This document shows positions 51,993-62,800 of a stretch of 64,000 nucleotides of DNA, one piece after another. The notes beneath the pieces were generated by a model, which searched no databases, was not told the DNA's origin, and saw only the letters and a list, made by a program, of their open reading frames with translations. The stretch is from Callorhinus ursinus (Eukaryota; Chordata; Mammalia; Carnivora; Otariidae): positions 5,885,907-5,949,906 of the forward strand of contig NW_020312859.1 of the NCBI RefSeq assembly GCF_003265705.1, written 5' to 3'. Every line of letters starts with the position of its first letter. Within the stretch, counting starts at the first letter, position 1. The translations under genes were made by a program, and so were the position numbers.

Positions 51993-52437
51993 TGTTGTGG
52001 GTTGAATTGTACCCTCTCCCCACTACTCTTCCCGCCAATGTTGGAGCCCCGATTTCCAGGACCTGTGAATGTGACTTCATTTAGACATAGGGTCTTTGCA
52101 GATAATCAAGCTAAAACAAAGTTATTAGGGTTGGGCCTGATCAAATATGACTGTGTCCTTGTAAAGAGGGAATGCGGACACAGAGACATGCACAGAGGGA
52201 AGATAGTAAAAAGGGAGAATGCCAAGGGAGGCTGAAGGCTTGGCATCTACAAGCCAAGGAACCTCCGAGATTGTCAGTAGACAACCAGAAACTGAGAGAG
52301 AGAGGCCTGGACCACATTCTCCCTCACAGCTTTCAGGAGGCGCCAAGCCTGCCTGTGCCTTGATCATGGACTCTAGAAGAGATAAGTTTCTGTTTAAGGC
52401 CCTCAGTTTGTAACAGTCCTAGGTAATGAATACAGGA
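51993..52437 (+). mobile_element. MaLR-type LTR (MST/MLT1-like), sense
   Basis: A nearly complete solitary LTR reads 'gttgtgggttgaattgtacc', 'gtgaatgtgacttcattt', 'agggtctttgcagataatc', 'gactgtgtccttgtaaag', 'tgccttgatcatggactc' and 'taagtttctgtttaagg'. It ends 'ggtaatgaatacagg'. Confidence 0.92.
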
Positions 52438-53105
52438 CTCAGTGCTGGGGTGTAGGCAGGGCGGAGGAATGGAGAGCTGTGGGTGGCGACCAGGAGCCTC
52501 ACCCTGGCAAGTGTCCCAGGGGTGGGGGAAGGTCTGGCCTGAGCCAATCTGTCAGTCATCTTTGTGGATGGGTGGAGGTGATCTTGTGGCAGCCAGAGTC
52601 CCTAAACAGAAATGACAAGCCTTGCCAGGTGGGCAGCCGGCTAAGGAGTTCTCGGAGGAGTCTGGACCAGGAATCCAGCCCATGGATGACTGGGAGAGGG
52701 AGCCAACCCCAGTCTATGGGGAGAGGGCTGGAGGATCTGGTCCTGTGCTGAGCCTTGGGGCAGAGACATCTGGGGCTCACCAGTGTCCATCTCCTGTGCT
52801 TATCAAGAATGTTCCAAGGCTCCACTGGGAATGTTCTGGTTCTGTTCCCTCTGCCCTTTGGTTCTGACTAGCTGTTGCCAGTGGAATATAGAAGTGATGG
52901 AATCACCTCTGAGTCGAGGTTGTTATGAGGGAGTGTGCATTCTGTACACATCCTCTCTTTTCCTTCTGGGGTTCAACTTCCCAACCCCAGAGGTGAGATC
53001 ACCTTGGGTGACCCCCTCTTTCCCATATAAGAAACCTCTTCCCAATGAGATCTCCAAGAACCTCCTGGATTCCCCCAAGAGAAGCTGGGGTGCCCAAGCC
53101 TGACC
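52438..53105. other. Unassigned non-coding stretch
   Basis: No repeat or exon is recognised. Confidence 0.4.
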
Positions 53106-53360
53106 TTGGAGTCTCTTTGATTTGCAAGATTGCTTATTTTCATTTTAAAGGAAACATTTCTAATTAAGGTAACCAAAACCCATGTGCTATTTTTGGGTGC
53201 AAACTTTTTTTTTTTTTTTGGTAAGACAATTTGTGCTAATTAGATGTAAAAATTATTCCTGGGAAAATTATATAATTTACATGCAATTTACAAAATAGGC
53301 CTTTGATATTATTTGTGCTGCTACTTTGCTGTGAAGTTAGTAAACAGCATAAACACTGGA
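53106..53360. promoter_or_regulatory. Candidate conserved AT-rich block
   Basis: A repeat-free AT-rich block contains 'catttctaattaaggtaac', 'gtgctaattagatg', 'gaaaattatataatttac' and 'gatattatttgtgctg', with a 15-T run in the middle. The GCTAATTAG string is a strong homeodomain-type site. Conservation is not tested. Confidence 0.47.
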
Positions 53361-53890
53361 CCTGGGTGAATGTGCTCCAAGGGAAAGGGCCCCAGTGGCT
53401 CCCGATGTGAGGGCGTGGCTTTCTGGAGGTTGGTGATGCCAGGTTCTCACTGGGGAGGCCCATTCTCCCCAGAGGCAGCCACGGGGGTGCTAGCTGACAC
53501 CAGCCATGCCCCCCTGGTGCTGGATTGCAGTTTCGGGATGACTCATATATGGCTTTCCACGTGTCTCAGCTCCGGTGTGATTCGTGAGTACCCAGAGGAG
53601 AGCAGGGCCTCTTGGAAGATGCTTCGGGGGGAAGGGAGGGAGGTCATCAGGGGTGCACAGAGGCCTCCATCCTGGGTGGTGTTTTGATCAGGGACTTGGA
53701 TGAGGGCCGTAGGTCAGTGAAGCACACTGGTGGGTGATGTGAGACTGGGAGGGATAGTCAACGGGATGGAAGACAGAATCCAACAATCTCTTGGCAGGCA
53801 GGAGCTATGTTCCCACCTCCCAGGAGGAAATCCAACAGGTGCATCTGGAAAATCACCCATTAGGTGCACCGTGGGGGAAGATGACCCCTA
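53361..53890. other. Unassigned non-coding stretch
   Basis: No repeat or exon is recognised. Confidence 0.4.
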
Positions 53891-53894
53891 CCAG

Positions 53895-54310
53895 TGGCCT
53901 ATCAGTCAGGTCCAATCGGGAGGCAGAAACCACACAGAGGGTATTTTAAGAGCAAGCGTTTCATAGAAGGGACAGGCAGTCATCAGAAAACTGAAAAGGT
54001 AAAAACAAAGCACCAAGGCATCACGGTTGTGGGGGGGGAGTACCCCAGAAGTTAAGTTAGAAGCTAGGAGAAAGAGCCTCAGGAGTTGGGGGCTCAGACC
54101 TCCCAGGAGGAAAGGCCAGCCGGTGAGGGCTTGTGGTGGGGGGGTTAGGCACGAGGAGACCGGGTCTGTAAGTGGGGGAGAAAACCCACAAGCTGGAGTG
54201 CGTTTTTGTAACTGGGATGAAGGACTGCTGCCGGGGTGAAGCAACATGCGGGGCTATGCTACCAGACAAGAATTAAGGTCTACCGCGGAAGGGAACGCCG
54301 CCTTCACTCC
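53895..54310. other. Possible old LTR-like sequence
   Basis: 'gtccaatcgggaggcagaaaccacac' and 'ggtattttaagagcaagcg' resemble a recurrent mammalian repeat ('ggaggcagaaaccacac...attttaag'). The family is uncertain. Confidence 0.42.
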
Positions 54311-54825
54311 CCTCAGGCTGCAGGGGGGAGACAGAACCCACTCGATCTGGGTGGATCCAGGTGGGGAGCCGTCGGGGACGGCTCTGGAAAGGCAGGTTCC
54401 AGGTCGGGATAAAGAAGACTTGATTTCCCTAAACAAAGAAAAAGAAAACTTGAATTTTCTTTCTGATTTTAGAAGCAATGCCTGTTACTGTAGAACACTT
54501 GGAACATACAGGTTACTGAAATGTCAGTTAGGGTGCAGGGAGAGACATTATCTCTGAGTTCCAGGGGAAATGAGCTGGCCCCTTGATCCCCCAAACAGAG
54601 GACACTCAAAGCCTCTGTGCGTTCCCCTCTGGTTTATGTCCTCCAAGCCTCCCCTGCTTCTTAGAACCCTGCCCGCATTGCCCTGAGGCACAGCGGGGCC
54701 TGGTGTCAGCTTCCCCTTGGGCCAGGCCCTCAAGGATTCAGCTTCTAGCCCACGTACGCATCAAGGTCTTTCTCCAAAGCCAGATTCTTTCTGAGAGTTT
54801 TGGCACCAGCTCTTAAGATAATTAC
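54311..54825. other. Unassigned non-coding stretch
   Basis: Nothing recognisable is seen apart from a short A-rich 'aaacaaagaaaaagaaaac' segment. Confidence 0.38.
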
Positions 54826-54829
54826 ATTT

Positions 54830-56545
54830 TTTTCCACCTTGTTGCATATAGAAAAGTTTAAAGAAGCAAATAGAAATCATCTGTAATTATACCTTCCAAC
54901 GATGACCACTGTTAACCTTTTGGCGTTTTTTTCCTTCTGCAAACATATTCATTTGGAAGATAATTGGGATCATAGTGAATATAATAATTTTGTATCTTGC
55001 TTCCCCTTCTCCCATCACTTAATACATGAACATTTTCCAAAGTCCGATATGTGTTTTTAAAAATCTCTTTTTGCCACGGTGACTCCAGGACGTGGTTCTT
55101 TGGCTATTGTCACAACGTGTCATGTGATCTTTTGCTTTAATGGATTTTTTTTCTTTGATGACTAGTTTTCTTGTTGATACATTTGTACATAAATCTTTGT
55201 GCACATCTTTGAACATTTCCTCAGGATAGAACCTCAAAGCAGGACGACTGGTTCAAGTGATATATTAAAACACCTTTTATTACGGAAAAAATTTCAAATA
55301 TATGTTGGAGAGTGTTGTGAAGCAGACATCCTGTGTTATCATTCAGCTTTCATGATTACTGACATCCTGACAGTTTTATCTAGCCCCTTCTCATTTTTTT
55401 TTTTGTGAATGTTTTAAAGCAGGTCCTGATGTTGTATTATTTCCCCTGTAAAAGTTAAGTTTTACTTCTTTAAATAGGTACAATAACTTCTTGCAGCAAA
55501 ACCAGGATGCCATTTGCACACCTAAAAAAAATTGACAATAATTCCTAAATAGCGCCTAATATCTGGGTAGGTGGAATTTTCTCCAATGATCTCAAAAATG
55601 TCTTCCCACAGACAACCTGTTTGAATCAGGATCCAAACAAAAGTCCAGGTTTTGCGTGTGGTTGATGAGTCTTGTAAATCTCTCTTTATACTACCTCTCT
55701 CTCTTTTTGAAACTGTGCTCTTTGTGTATCAAAGAATCGGGCAGGGCGCCTGGGTGGCTCAGTTGGTTAAGCGACTGCCTTGGGCTCAGGTCATGATCCT
55801 GGAGTCCTGGAATCCAGTCCCGCTTCGGGCTCCCTGCTCGGCAGGGAGTCTGCTTCTCCCTCTGACCCTCTTCCCTCTCGTGCTCTCTATCTCTCATTCT
55901 CTCTCTCTCAAATAAATAAATAAAAATCTTAAAAAAAAAGAATCGGGCATATGGCAAAGTTTTACAGTTCTCAATACATATTAGAAAAGTGGTTTCCAGG
56001 AGGGATGTAACAATTTGTGCTTCTGCTATAGCAGCGTGAGGGAGCGCACATCTTTTCTGCAGCATTGAATGTCGTTACCCTTTTTAATAAAAATCAATTT
56101 GATAGGTGAGAGCTGACACCTTATGGCTACTTTAGCTGACATTTCTCTGATTATGAACATGATCGAATGTTTTTTCCCCATATGCATAGTAGCTGTTTGT
56201 ATTTCTTCTTTTGTGAATCACCTCCTTCGACCTTTGCCCCTTTTAAAAAGTGATATTGATTATCATGCTTGAGTCCATAACATAGAGAAATGCAAAGTTT
56301 TTATGCAGTCACATTCGTTATCTTTTTCTTTGTGGATCTTCTATTGCTTGCATGCTTCGAAAACCCTTTCTGTATCCCCAAATTCCATTCGCCTACATTT
56401 TTTTTCTTGTTTGATTTTTACTGAGTTTTTAAGTCCATTTGAGATCTCATCTAGTTAGATCATTGAGCTAGTATCATGGATTGAAAAATCCTTCATCCTT
56501 CATTTCCTTGCTAGTTTGTGATATGCCTTTATCATGCTCTAAATT
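54830..56545 (-). mobile_element. Ancient L1 mosaic, antisense, with a SINEC insertion
   Basis: Markers of reversed old L1 include 'gaccactgttaaccttttgg', 'gtacataaatctttgtgcac', 'gaaaaaatttcaaatatatg', 'cacctaaaaaaaattgac', 'caatgatctcaaaaatgtc' and 'gaatcaggatccaaac'. Probably two L1 pieces meet near 55260. A SINEC splits the right part. Confidence 0.75.
55744..55936 (+). mobile_element. SINEC retroposon, sense, inside L1
   Basis: The head 'gggcgcctgggtggctcag' runs to 'aataaataaataaaaatc' and an A tail. The 13-bp target duplication aaagaatcgggca is at 55731-55743 and 55937-55949. Confidence 0.97.

Positions 56546-56549
<4 letters not shown>

Positions 56550-56578
<29 letters not shown>
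56550..56578 (+). repeat. (CA)14 microsatellite
   Basis: A perfect CA run of about 28 bp occurs at the edge of the ancient L1. Confidence 0.95.
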
Positions 56579-56581
<3 letters not shown>

Positions 56582-57025
56582 GGTCTGTTCAAGAAGACCT
56601 TGTGCAATCAGGAGTCCTCTGGGGCCTTGAGTGGCGGTGAGTGCCCTGTGATGGTAAGTGTGCAAACGGGTAAAGCACCACATCAGGCTGGGATCTTCTG
56701 CCTCTGGCAACTTGGAGGTTTCTGATTTCCCTGCTCTCGAAGAAGGCCCATGCACCCCGCATCAGCTCTGGGAGGCAATGAAAATCCCCCTTCCTTCCCC
56801 TACTTCTCCCGCTCTTCCTGCCTCCAGGACGGACCTTCAGACTCCTGCTTCTGTGGGGGCTCACGGCAGGGCATGAGCAGCCAGGATCTTGCCAGGGAGG
56901 CTGGCCCCAAAAGACCCAAAGGACCCGAAGGCCTCCCTCAGCTGGTTGCCTATGGCTCACACTGCCGACCCGCACGGTGCCCACAGTCTGCACTCCTCTC
57001 CCAGGAGAAGTGGGCTTTGTCCACT
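56579..57025. other. Unassigned non-coding stretch
   Basis: No repeat or exon is recognised. Confidence 0.4.
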
Positions 57026-57029
57026 TTCC

Positions 57030-57185
57030 CAGATATTCTTTGTCCTCTTAGCATCTCCCCCAGCTTACAATCACAGCCAATTTTGTCGTTTGCTTCTCCG
57101 CTGGGCTGTAAGCTCCCAAAGACAGAGATCTTGGATTCCCATGTCTGACACATGGCAGGTACCTAGGAGTTGAAAAAAAATGGAT
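57030..57185 (+). repeat. L2 LINE 3' end, sense
   Basis: 'gctgtaagctcccaaagacagagatcttgg' and 'gtctgacacatggcaggtac' match the sense L2 3' end, with an A run at the tail. Confidence 0.8.
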
Positions 57186-57500
57186 GGCCGTCCTTTAGAA
57201 CTGGAGGGTGACGGCTATGGTGACTTCATAATCTAAGCAAAAATGAGAGCCTGTCATCTGACCAGAGCAAATACTCTTTTGGGAACAAAGGGACAGTGTA
57301 TCTGAAATTGAGGTCCATCCCGGAAAATCTAGAACGGCTTGCTGTCACAGAGAGGACTGAGTCTCCCGACTCTCAGGTCTGTGTGGAGCCGTGAAAGTCA
57401 CCCATTGTGACCCTGCTCTGACATCTGACCTCCAGAGCTGATGATTTCTCCTCTTCATGAGCACATTCCCGACAAAATGGGGTTGGGAGACATTTGCATC
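57186..57500. other. Unassigned non-coding stretch
   Basis: Nothing recognisable is seen here. Confidence 0.4.
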
Positions 57501-57800
57501 CAAACCACCAAGCTCTTTAAATGCTGGGGCCCGGAGGCCCGATGGGTTTATTAGATTATCATTGCGGAAGTTAATAAAGAATTAATTTCTCTTCGTGTGA
57601 CATCCAAAGGCAGTTATTTCAGGAGCCTGTCCATTTGCACAAAGCCAAGTATTTGTCAAGTGTCAGAGGCAATTCCCAGGTCCCAGCCCCCCCTCAATAA
57701 TTCTGGATTAGGGACAGCCTGAAATGACATTACACAAATTTTCTTTCAAGATGCATTGAGCTCTGGGGACCACTCAGGAATTTCAGGTTCCTGAAGGTTA
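57501..57800. promoter_or_regulatory. Candidate conserved enhancer
   Basis: A repeat-free block contains 'gtttattagattatcattg', 'gttaataaagaattaatttc', 'ccatttgcacaaagcc' and 'tcaataattctggattag'. The CATTTGCACAAAG string combines octamer-like and SOX/TCF-like text. Conservation is not tested. Confidence 0.45.
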
Positions 57801-58425
57801 TACTGTCAGCAAAAGGGCTTGGGGGCGGGGAGAGGGGGGAAGAGCTGGAGCCACTGCAACATTCCAGCTGGGCCGGCTCTGGAGTGGGGAAGCTTGGGGA
57901 AGCGGAGGGGGGAAGCCATGGATGGCCATTAGTCTGTGGGGGCCCATTCGCCTCCCGGAAACAACGTACTTATTGCCATTTGTATCACAAACCTCGCGCC
58001 CAGCTTGATCGTTTTTCCTTGTTCTTTGCTCAGGGCCAGGGAGGGGCTGGGGCCTGCTGGGGACTGCCCGATTGGCCCACATCATCTTGTGGCAATATAT
58101 TAGGGAAGGTCAAGGCACCATCAATACTTGTCTCGGAGTTAAGTGCTGGGAAGGGGAGGGCACTACTGGCCCCTAAAAGCAAGTGGTCCAGCAGCCGGGC
58201 GCCCGTCAGACCAAGGGGCCGGAAGTCTCTGGGGCTGGGCAGGTGGGAGGGGAACCTGAGTCCAGTCCAGGCCAGGCTGCTGGAGTGGCATCTGGAGGCT
58301 GGTGTGGAACAGCCCAGACGTCTTGCCAGAACTCCTAAGACACTTGCCCGTGAATATCAACAGGCCCCTCAGACTCTGCGGGTCCCAACCTGAACCCTGC
58401 ATCTCTGGATCACCTCCCCTCCCAC
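57801..58425. other. GC-rich unassigned stretch
   Basis: This is unique GC-rich DNA. A 169-codon open frame (57884-58393) crosses it without family resemblance. Confidence 0.42.
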
Positions 58426-58429
58426 GTAC

Positions 58430-58640
58430 CTGATGCTTCAGCCAGATGGAGCTTCTCCCTCTTCCTCCAAGGGCACCAGGCCCTTTCAGACTTCTGTGCC
58501 ATTCTCTTTGCTAGGAATGGCTCCCCTTTCCTTCCCTGTTTGTTGTTTGAGAGCTAGCCCAGGTGTCACCTCCTCTGTGAAGGCCTTCCTGACTACCTCA
58601 GGAAGAGTCCAAGTCTCCTGCTAAGGCCACAGTTTGGTAT
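58430..58640 (+). mobile_element. L2 LINE fragment, sense
   Basis: 'gccattctctttgctaggaatggc' and 'cccaggtgtcacctcctctgtgaaggccttcctgac' are clear sense L2 3'-region text. Confidence 0.85.
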
Positions 58641-58925
58641 GCAAATTAAGGACCCCCACCCTACTTCCCCTGGGGTCACATTTTCTTGGCAAATGGAAAG
58701 TGCCCAAGTGTAAATTAGAAAAAGGTGTCTTTTCTCTCCTCCGACTCTCCCACGGCCATAGACCCCACAAGGGCTCATGGTTAGGTAAGAGGAGTGTGGG
58801 CTAAATTTCAGCCCCAATGACATTCTTAGCTGACTATGTTTGGGTAGTGCATGACCTGGACAACCACGCATGGCAGCCCTGCTCCTTCCTCTGAGACTCT
58901 ACATGCCCCTCTGCCTAATTGTGTG
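58641..58925. other. Unassigned non-coding stretch
   Basis: Nothing recognisable is seen here. Confidence 0.4.
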
Positions 58926-58929
58926 ACTG

Positions 58930-59480
58930 TGTGTATTAGTTTCCAGTCGTTGCTATAACAAACTACCGCAAACTGAGTGGCTTAAAATAACACAAGGTTA
59001 TTCTCTTACAGTTCTGGAGGTCAGAAGTTTGAAATGGGTCTTACTGGGCTAAAATTAAGGTGTTTGCAGGGATGAGTACCCTCTGGTACTCATCCACCCA
59101 CCACCTCTGGCAGGTCTAGGGGAAATTCTGTCGCCTTGCCTCTTCCGGCTTCTAGAGGCCACCTGTACACCTCGTCTCGGGCCCCTTCCTCCGCGTGCAA
59201 AGCCAGCTGTGTAGCTCTTCATCTCTCCCTGACTCTGACCACTGCTTCTGTCATCACACCTCCTTTTTTGACTCCGATTCACCCGCTTCCCTCTTTTACT
59301 TATAAGGAGTCTTGTGGTTATGCCAGGCCCACTCGGATAACCCAGGGCAATCTCTCTATCTCAGAACCTTCATTGAATCCCATCTGCAAAGTCCCCTTTG
59401 CCACATGAGGTAACATGTCCACAGGCTCTGGGGATGAGGCTGTGCACATCCTTGGGGGCCCTTATCTAACCCAGCCTAAC
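58930..59480 (-). mobile_element. MaLR-type LTR (MST/MLT1-like), antisense, with a hairpin
   Basis: The reversed LTR starts 'gtgtattagtttccagtcg' and passes 'ttgctataacaaactaccg', 'gagtggcttaaaataac', 'cagttctggaggtcag', 'cacctgtacacctcg' and 'ataaggagtcttgtgg'. It ends near 'ttatctaacccagcc'. It contains a perfect 11-bp-stem hairpin at 59070-59095. Confidence 0.9.
59070..59095. other. Perfect hairpin, 11-bp stem, 4-nt loop
   Basis: GGATGAGTACC (59070-59080) and its exact complement GGTACTCATCC (59085-59095) flank a CTCT loop. The family's normal text at this point is not palindromic, so a template-switch origin is likely. Confidence 0.9.
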
Positions 59481-59484
59481 ATGC

Positions 59485-59580
59485 GATCCCATATATCAAA
59501 ATGCTTTCTCCTGCTAACTGTAAAATTCCTGAGAGCAGAATCACTGTTTTGCTCAGCGTAAGTATCTTGAGAATGTTTGT
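59485..59580 (+). repeat. Possible L2 3' end fragment
   Basis: 'actgtaaaattcctgagagcagaatcactg' resembles 'tgtaagctccatgagggcagggac' of the L2 3' end. The match is weak. Confidence 0.5.
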
Positions 59581-59689
59581 GGATCAGATGCACGGGGCCC
59601 TTGGACACACAGGACCCTGTCCGGGGTACAGGAGGCCGTCCTGCAGGCATGCAGCTTTCCCGAGAGCGTTGGTGACAGACCTGCATGGC

Positions 59690-59855
59690 TCTTGGAGCAG
59701 TTTTGTCCTTCAGGGGACACATGGCAACGTCCGGAGACAGTTTTGGCTTCCAGAGATGCTCCTCAACATCCTAGAGGGAATTTGGGCATTAAAGACTTAC
59801 CCAGCTCCCCAAATCTACGCGGCTGAGGTTGAGAAATCCTGGTTTACACCAGGAC
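59690..59855. mobile_element. MER20-like hAT transposon fragment
   Basis: 'caggggacacatggcaacgtccggagac' and 'ctcaacatcctagaggg' with 'ctgaggttgagaaatcctgg' at the end match the hAT-Charlie element also seen at 16530 and 31195. Confidence 0.75.
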
Positions 59856-60080
59856 TGCGTGGCTGGAGACCCCTGGAGGGACCTGTGGGCTGGCACCTGG
59901 GCTAGAGATCTCAATGTGTCGTCCCACGCTGTTTTCAAGGGGCCCAGCCAGCTCCCAGGTGTAGGAGACAAAGCAGAGCATCGGAGGTGCCGCACTCGCC
60001 CAGGTTTATAGCCAGTCCCTGATGGGGTCGGACTTCCAAGCTAGGTGGCCTGACCCACCCCGTGGGCAGGTAGAAGAACG
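59856..60080. other. Unassigned non-coding stretch
   Basis: Nothing recognisable is seen here. Confidence 0.38.
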
Positions 60081-60084
60081 ACCT

Positions 60085-60480
60085 GGGTACCTCCCTCCAG
60101 CGCACTGGGCCCGCCCGGCTTCCCTCCTCCTTCTCTGCTTTCCTGATCATGCTGCTTCACTGAATCCTTCCTCCTTGGGCCACAAGTGTCCCCAGATTCG
60201 GTGTCATTTCCCCCTTTTCTGCTTTCCCTCAGTCACCTTGATCGCCTTCCCTGGGGGGCAGTGCTTGAACCTTTGCCATAGCAGACTCCTCTTCCCTGAC
60301 CTCTGGTCTCCGTTTGGCACCTGCTCTGCCTGTCAGGACGGCCACCACTCAGAAACCCTCAGTGGCACCTGGGACTGCCGCCTAAGCCCAGCATTCAAGT
60401 CCTGCTCTGGCCAAACGGAAATGCTCACTTTTCTCCAAACCCACTTTGCATGTCCTCGGTCTCTTGTCGTTTCCCAAGCT
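60085..60480 (+). mobile_element. Probable diverged L2 fragment, sense
   Basis: CT-rich text such as 'ctccttctctgctttcctgatc' and the following clauses have the composition and rhythm of the sense L2 3' region, but diagnostic phrases are weak. The 159-codon frame here is not supported as a gene. Confidence 0.42.
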
Positions 60481-60496
60481 CCCCCCCCCCCCCCCC
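60481..60496 (+). repeat. Homopolymer of 16 C
   Basis: An uninterrupted C run occurs here. Its length is prone to sequencing and replication error. Confidence 0.97.
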
Positions 60497-60599
60497 AATA
60501 ACATCCCTCTCGTTCCTCATCTTTATACCCCTGGTACCTTCGGGAGCAGCATCGCTTTGGCATCAAGCCTGCAGGTCAGCTTGTGGTTTTGGGAGAAGC

Positions 60600-60960
60600 A
60601 GGAGGTTGATTCACTAATCAATAATTTTGTTGATTTATTCAGCCAGTGTTTACAGAGCATTGCTGTGTCACCGGCAGGGGATGGGACCGGGGGCATATAG
60701 AAGTGCATGAGAACGTGGTCTCAGTTGTCAGAAAGCTCGCAGCCTCCAGGGGAGACAGACACAGAACAGCTAATTTTGCAATCCATGATTTAGTTTCAGC
60801 TGTGCTTAGGGTGCTGCGGAGAGGTTTGGGGTGAGAGCTGCTGTGGGAGCCTGGTCAGCAAAGTTTCCCTGAGGAGGTGACTTCTGGGCCCAGGACCTGG
60901 GGGTCGTTGTCTGAGTGGAGCACGGCTTGAGCTGAAGGAGGGGCTCTCTGTCGAGGAAGG
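60600..60960 (-). mobile_element. L2 LINE 3' region, antisense
   Basis: 'tttattcagccagtgtttac', 'gaaagctcgcagcctccagggg', 'gtttccctgaggaggtgacttctg' and related phrases follow the reversed L2 3' end. Confidence 0.78.
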
Positions 60961-61325
60961 CAGTGTGGCCGGGTTGGTATAAATCAGGAAGACTGCTGCC
61001 AGGCCCCCTGAGCTCTATGGAAAGGTTACCTCGAGCTGTACTTCCTGGCCAGGCTTGTTCAGATGCTATTAATCCAGCTTCCAGGAAGGGCATCAGGCTG
61101 GGAAGGGGGCTGGGGGCGGAAGGACGGGAGGATATGAGGGGAGGGTTGGCTAGACCGAGCAGGAGCCCAGGGATGCCCGGCATGATCTTGCCATTGTCAT
61201 GCCAGCCCCAACTCTGCTTCCTACCTGTAGTGTGACCCGGTGACCTGCGTTTCTAGCTGTCTACACCTGGGCTTCGGGGCCCTCATCACAGATTATAACT
61301 GTATATTTACTTGTGTGATTGATGA
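60961..61325. other. Unassigned non-coding stretch
   Basis: Nothing recognisable is seen here. Confidence 0.38.
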
Positions 61326-61440
61326 GTGCCTGCCTCCCTAGCCAGTTATGAACTCATGGGGCAGACTCCAGATGTTCACCGTACCCCCAGCACCTTGTGC
61401 AGGGCCTGGCAGGCACTCCGTACACATCTGCATCCCCAAA
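61326..61440 (+). repeat. L2 LINE 3' end, sense
   Basis: 'gtacccccagcaccttgtgcagggcctggcagg' matches 'tccccagcgcctagaacagtgcctggc' of the sense L2 3' end. Confidence 0.72.
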
Positions 61441-61491
61441 TGAGCTGGGACCCCTGGGGCTCACCTCTCCTGTGGCCCAAAGTGAGGCTAC

Positions 61492-61900
61492 TGTGGGCTG
61501 AATTATGTACCCCTTCATTTGTATGTTGAAATCCTAGCCCCTCAGGAACTCAGAATGTGACTGGATTTGGAGATCATGTCTTCAAACAGGTGGTTCAGTT
61601 AAAGTGAGGTCATGACAGTGGGACCTAATCCAATACGACGGGTGTCCTTATAAAAAGGGGGAATTTGCATACACACACACACACACACACACACACAGAG
61701 CCATGGAAAGTCTGGAATTATGCTGCCACAAACCAAGAAGCCCCTGGAGGCTGGAAGAGAGGCCTGGGACTGACCCTTCTCCGGCATCTTCAGAGAGACC
61801 TTGGTCTTGCTGACACCTTGACCGTGGGCTTCTAGCCTCCAGAACTGCGAGACAATGAAGATTGGTTGTGGAAGCCACTCAGGTCTGTGGTCCTCCCCTC
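61492..61900 (+). mobile_element. MaLR-type LTR (MST/MLT1-like), sense, with (CA)n
   Basis: 'gtgggctgaattatgtacccc', 'tatgttgaaatcctagccc', 'gaatgtgactggatttgg', 'gggacctaatccaatacgac', 'gtgtccttataaaaaggg' and 'gcctccagaactgcgagac' follow sense LTR order. A (CA)13 microsatellite at 61671-61697 has expanded inside it. Confidence 0.92.
61671..61697 (+). repeat. (CA)13 microsatellite inside an LTR
   Basis: A perfect CA run arose within the LTR where the family usually reads GGACACAGAGACAC. Confidence 0.95.
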
Positions 61901-62655
61901 TGGCAGCCCCGGCAAGCTCCTACAATGCCATGGCCCTCTGGCCTGCCTCCGGCTGGGGCCTCTGCTGGCTCAGGGTGACAGGGGCTGTATGGGTGAGGAA
62001 AGGCTGAGTCCCAGCTCTGGGGAAGTGGAAAGGTCTCATGCCTTCCGCCAAGCGTCCTCCAGGCCGGTGGTCCGAGCAAGGCAGGGTAAGCTCTGGCTGC
62101 AGTAGCCTCTCATTCCTAGTATCTGGATTTGCAAATCAAAGGGTCTCTTCCAGGCAAGTTCCTGAGCCATTGGGGCCCAAGTGACAGTGTCATTCTCCAG
62201 GCCCTGGGAGGCCTTGCTTGGATGGATTTGGGGGGGTCAGGAAGGTGGCCGGAACAGAACCTCTGCCAGCAGACAGGAGCCAGGTGCATTTCAAAGGGGC
62301 TTGCCCAGGGGCCCTTCCTTCCCTGCATGGTGGCTGTGGGGGACCCCCACAGCCCTACGTCCTGGACCAGGTTAACCTTTAACCAGGCGGCTCCGGGCCT
62401 CAGCTGCTGGGCCTGGGGCTCCTGCCGGCCCGTGAGCAGGTCTGCTTTTCTGCTCTTGTCTCCAGCGAACCTGAGTCCCTGATGAATTGCCCACACCCCC
62501 CCGCCCTGAGCCCTGCCACCATGTTGAGTGCTGGTGTCCCCAGCAAAGATGAATGGGCCCCACTAATGAGCTGGAGGCGGCGGCACTGTGACCCCTGACC
62601 CCGTGCACTCGGAGCCAGCGGCCTGGGGAATGGCTGCCCCAAGCCTGCTTAATGT
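61901..62655. other. GC-rich unassigned stretch
   Basis: This is unique GC-rich DNA. Open frames of 103-126 codons exist on both strands with no family resemblance. Confidence 0.42.
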
Positions 62656-62800
62656 GTCGGGCTGGCCTCTGAAAGGAAAACACATTTATTGCTACTTAGA
62701 GAAAATTGATCTAATTGGGCTGGAAGCATTCTGCTGATGGAACATGGAATTTTTATTAGAAGGATGACTCAAGTTCAGCCAAGGTATTCCAGCTGGGAGG
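62656..62800. promoter_or_regulatory. Candidate conserved non-coding element
   Basis: A sharply bounded AT-rich block in GC-rich DNA has 'aacacatttattgctac', 'gaaaattgatctaattggg' and 'gaatttttattagaagg'. No repeat is seen. Conservation is not tested. Confidence 0.42.

Noticed and set aside
57884..58393. Open frame of 169 codons
   Set aside because: Low-complexity, GC-driven sequence with no recognisable protein family. It crosses unique DNA without exon-like boundaries.
60022..60501. Open frame of 159 codons
   Set aside because: It lies in CT-rich, probably L2-derived sequence and ends in a poly-C tract.
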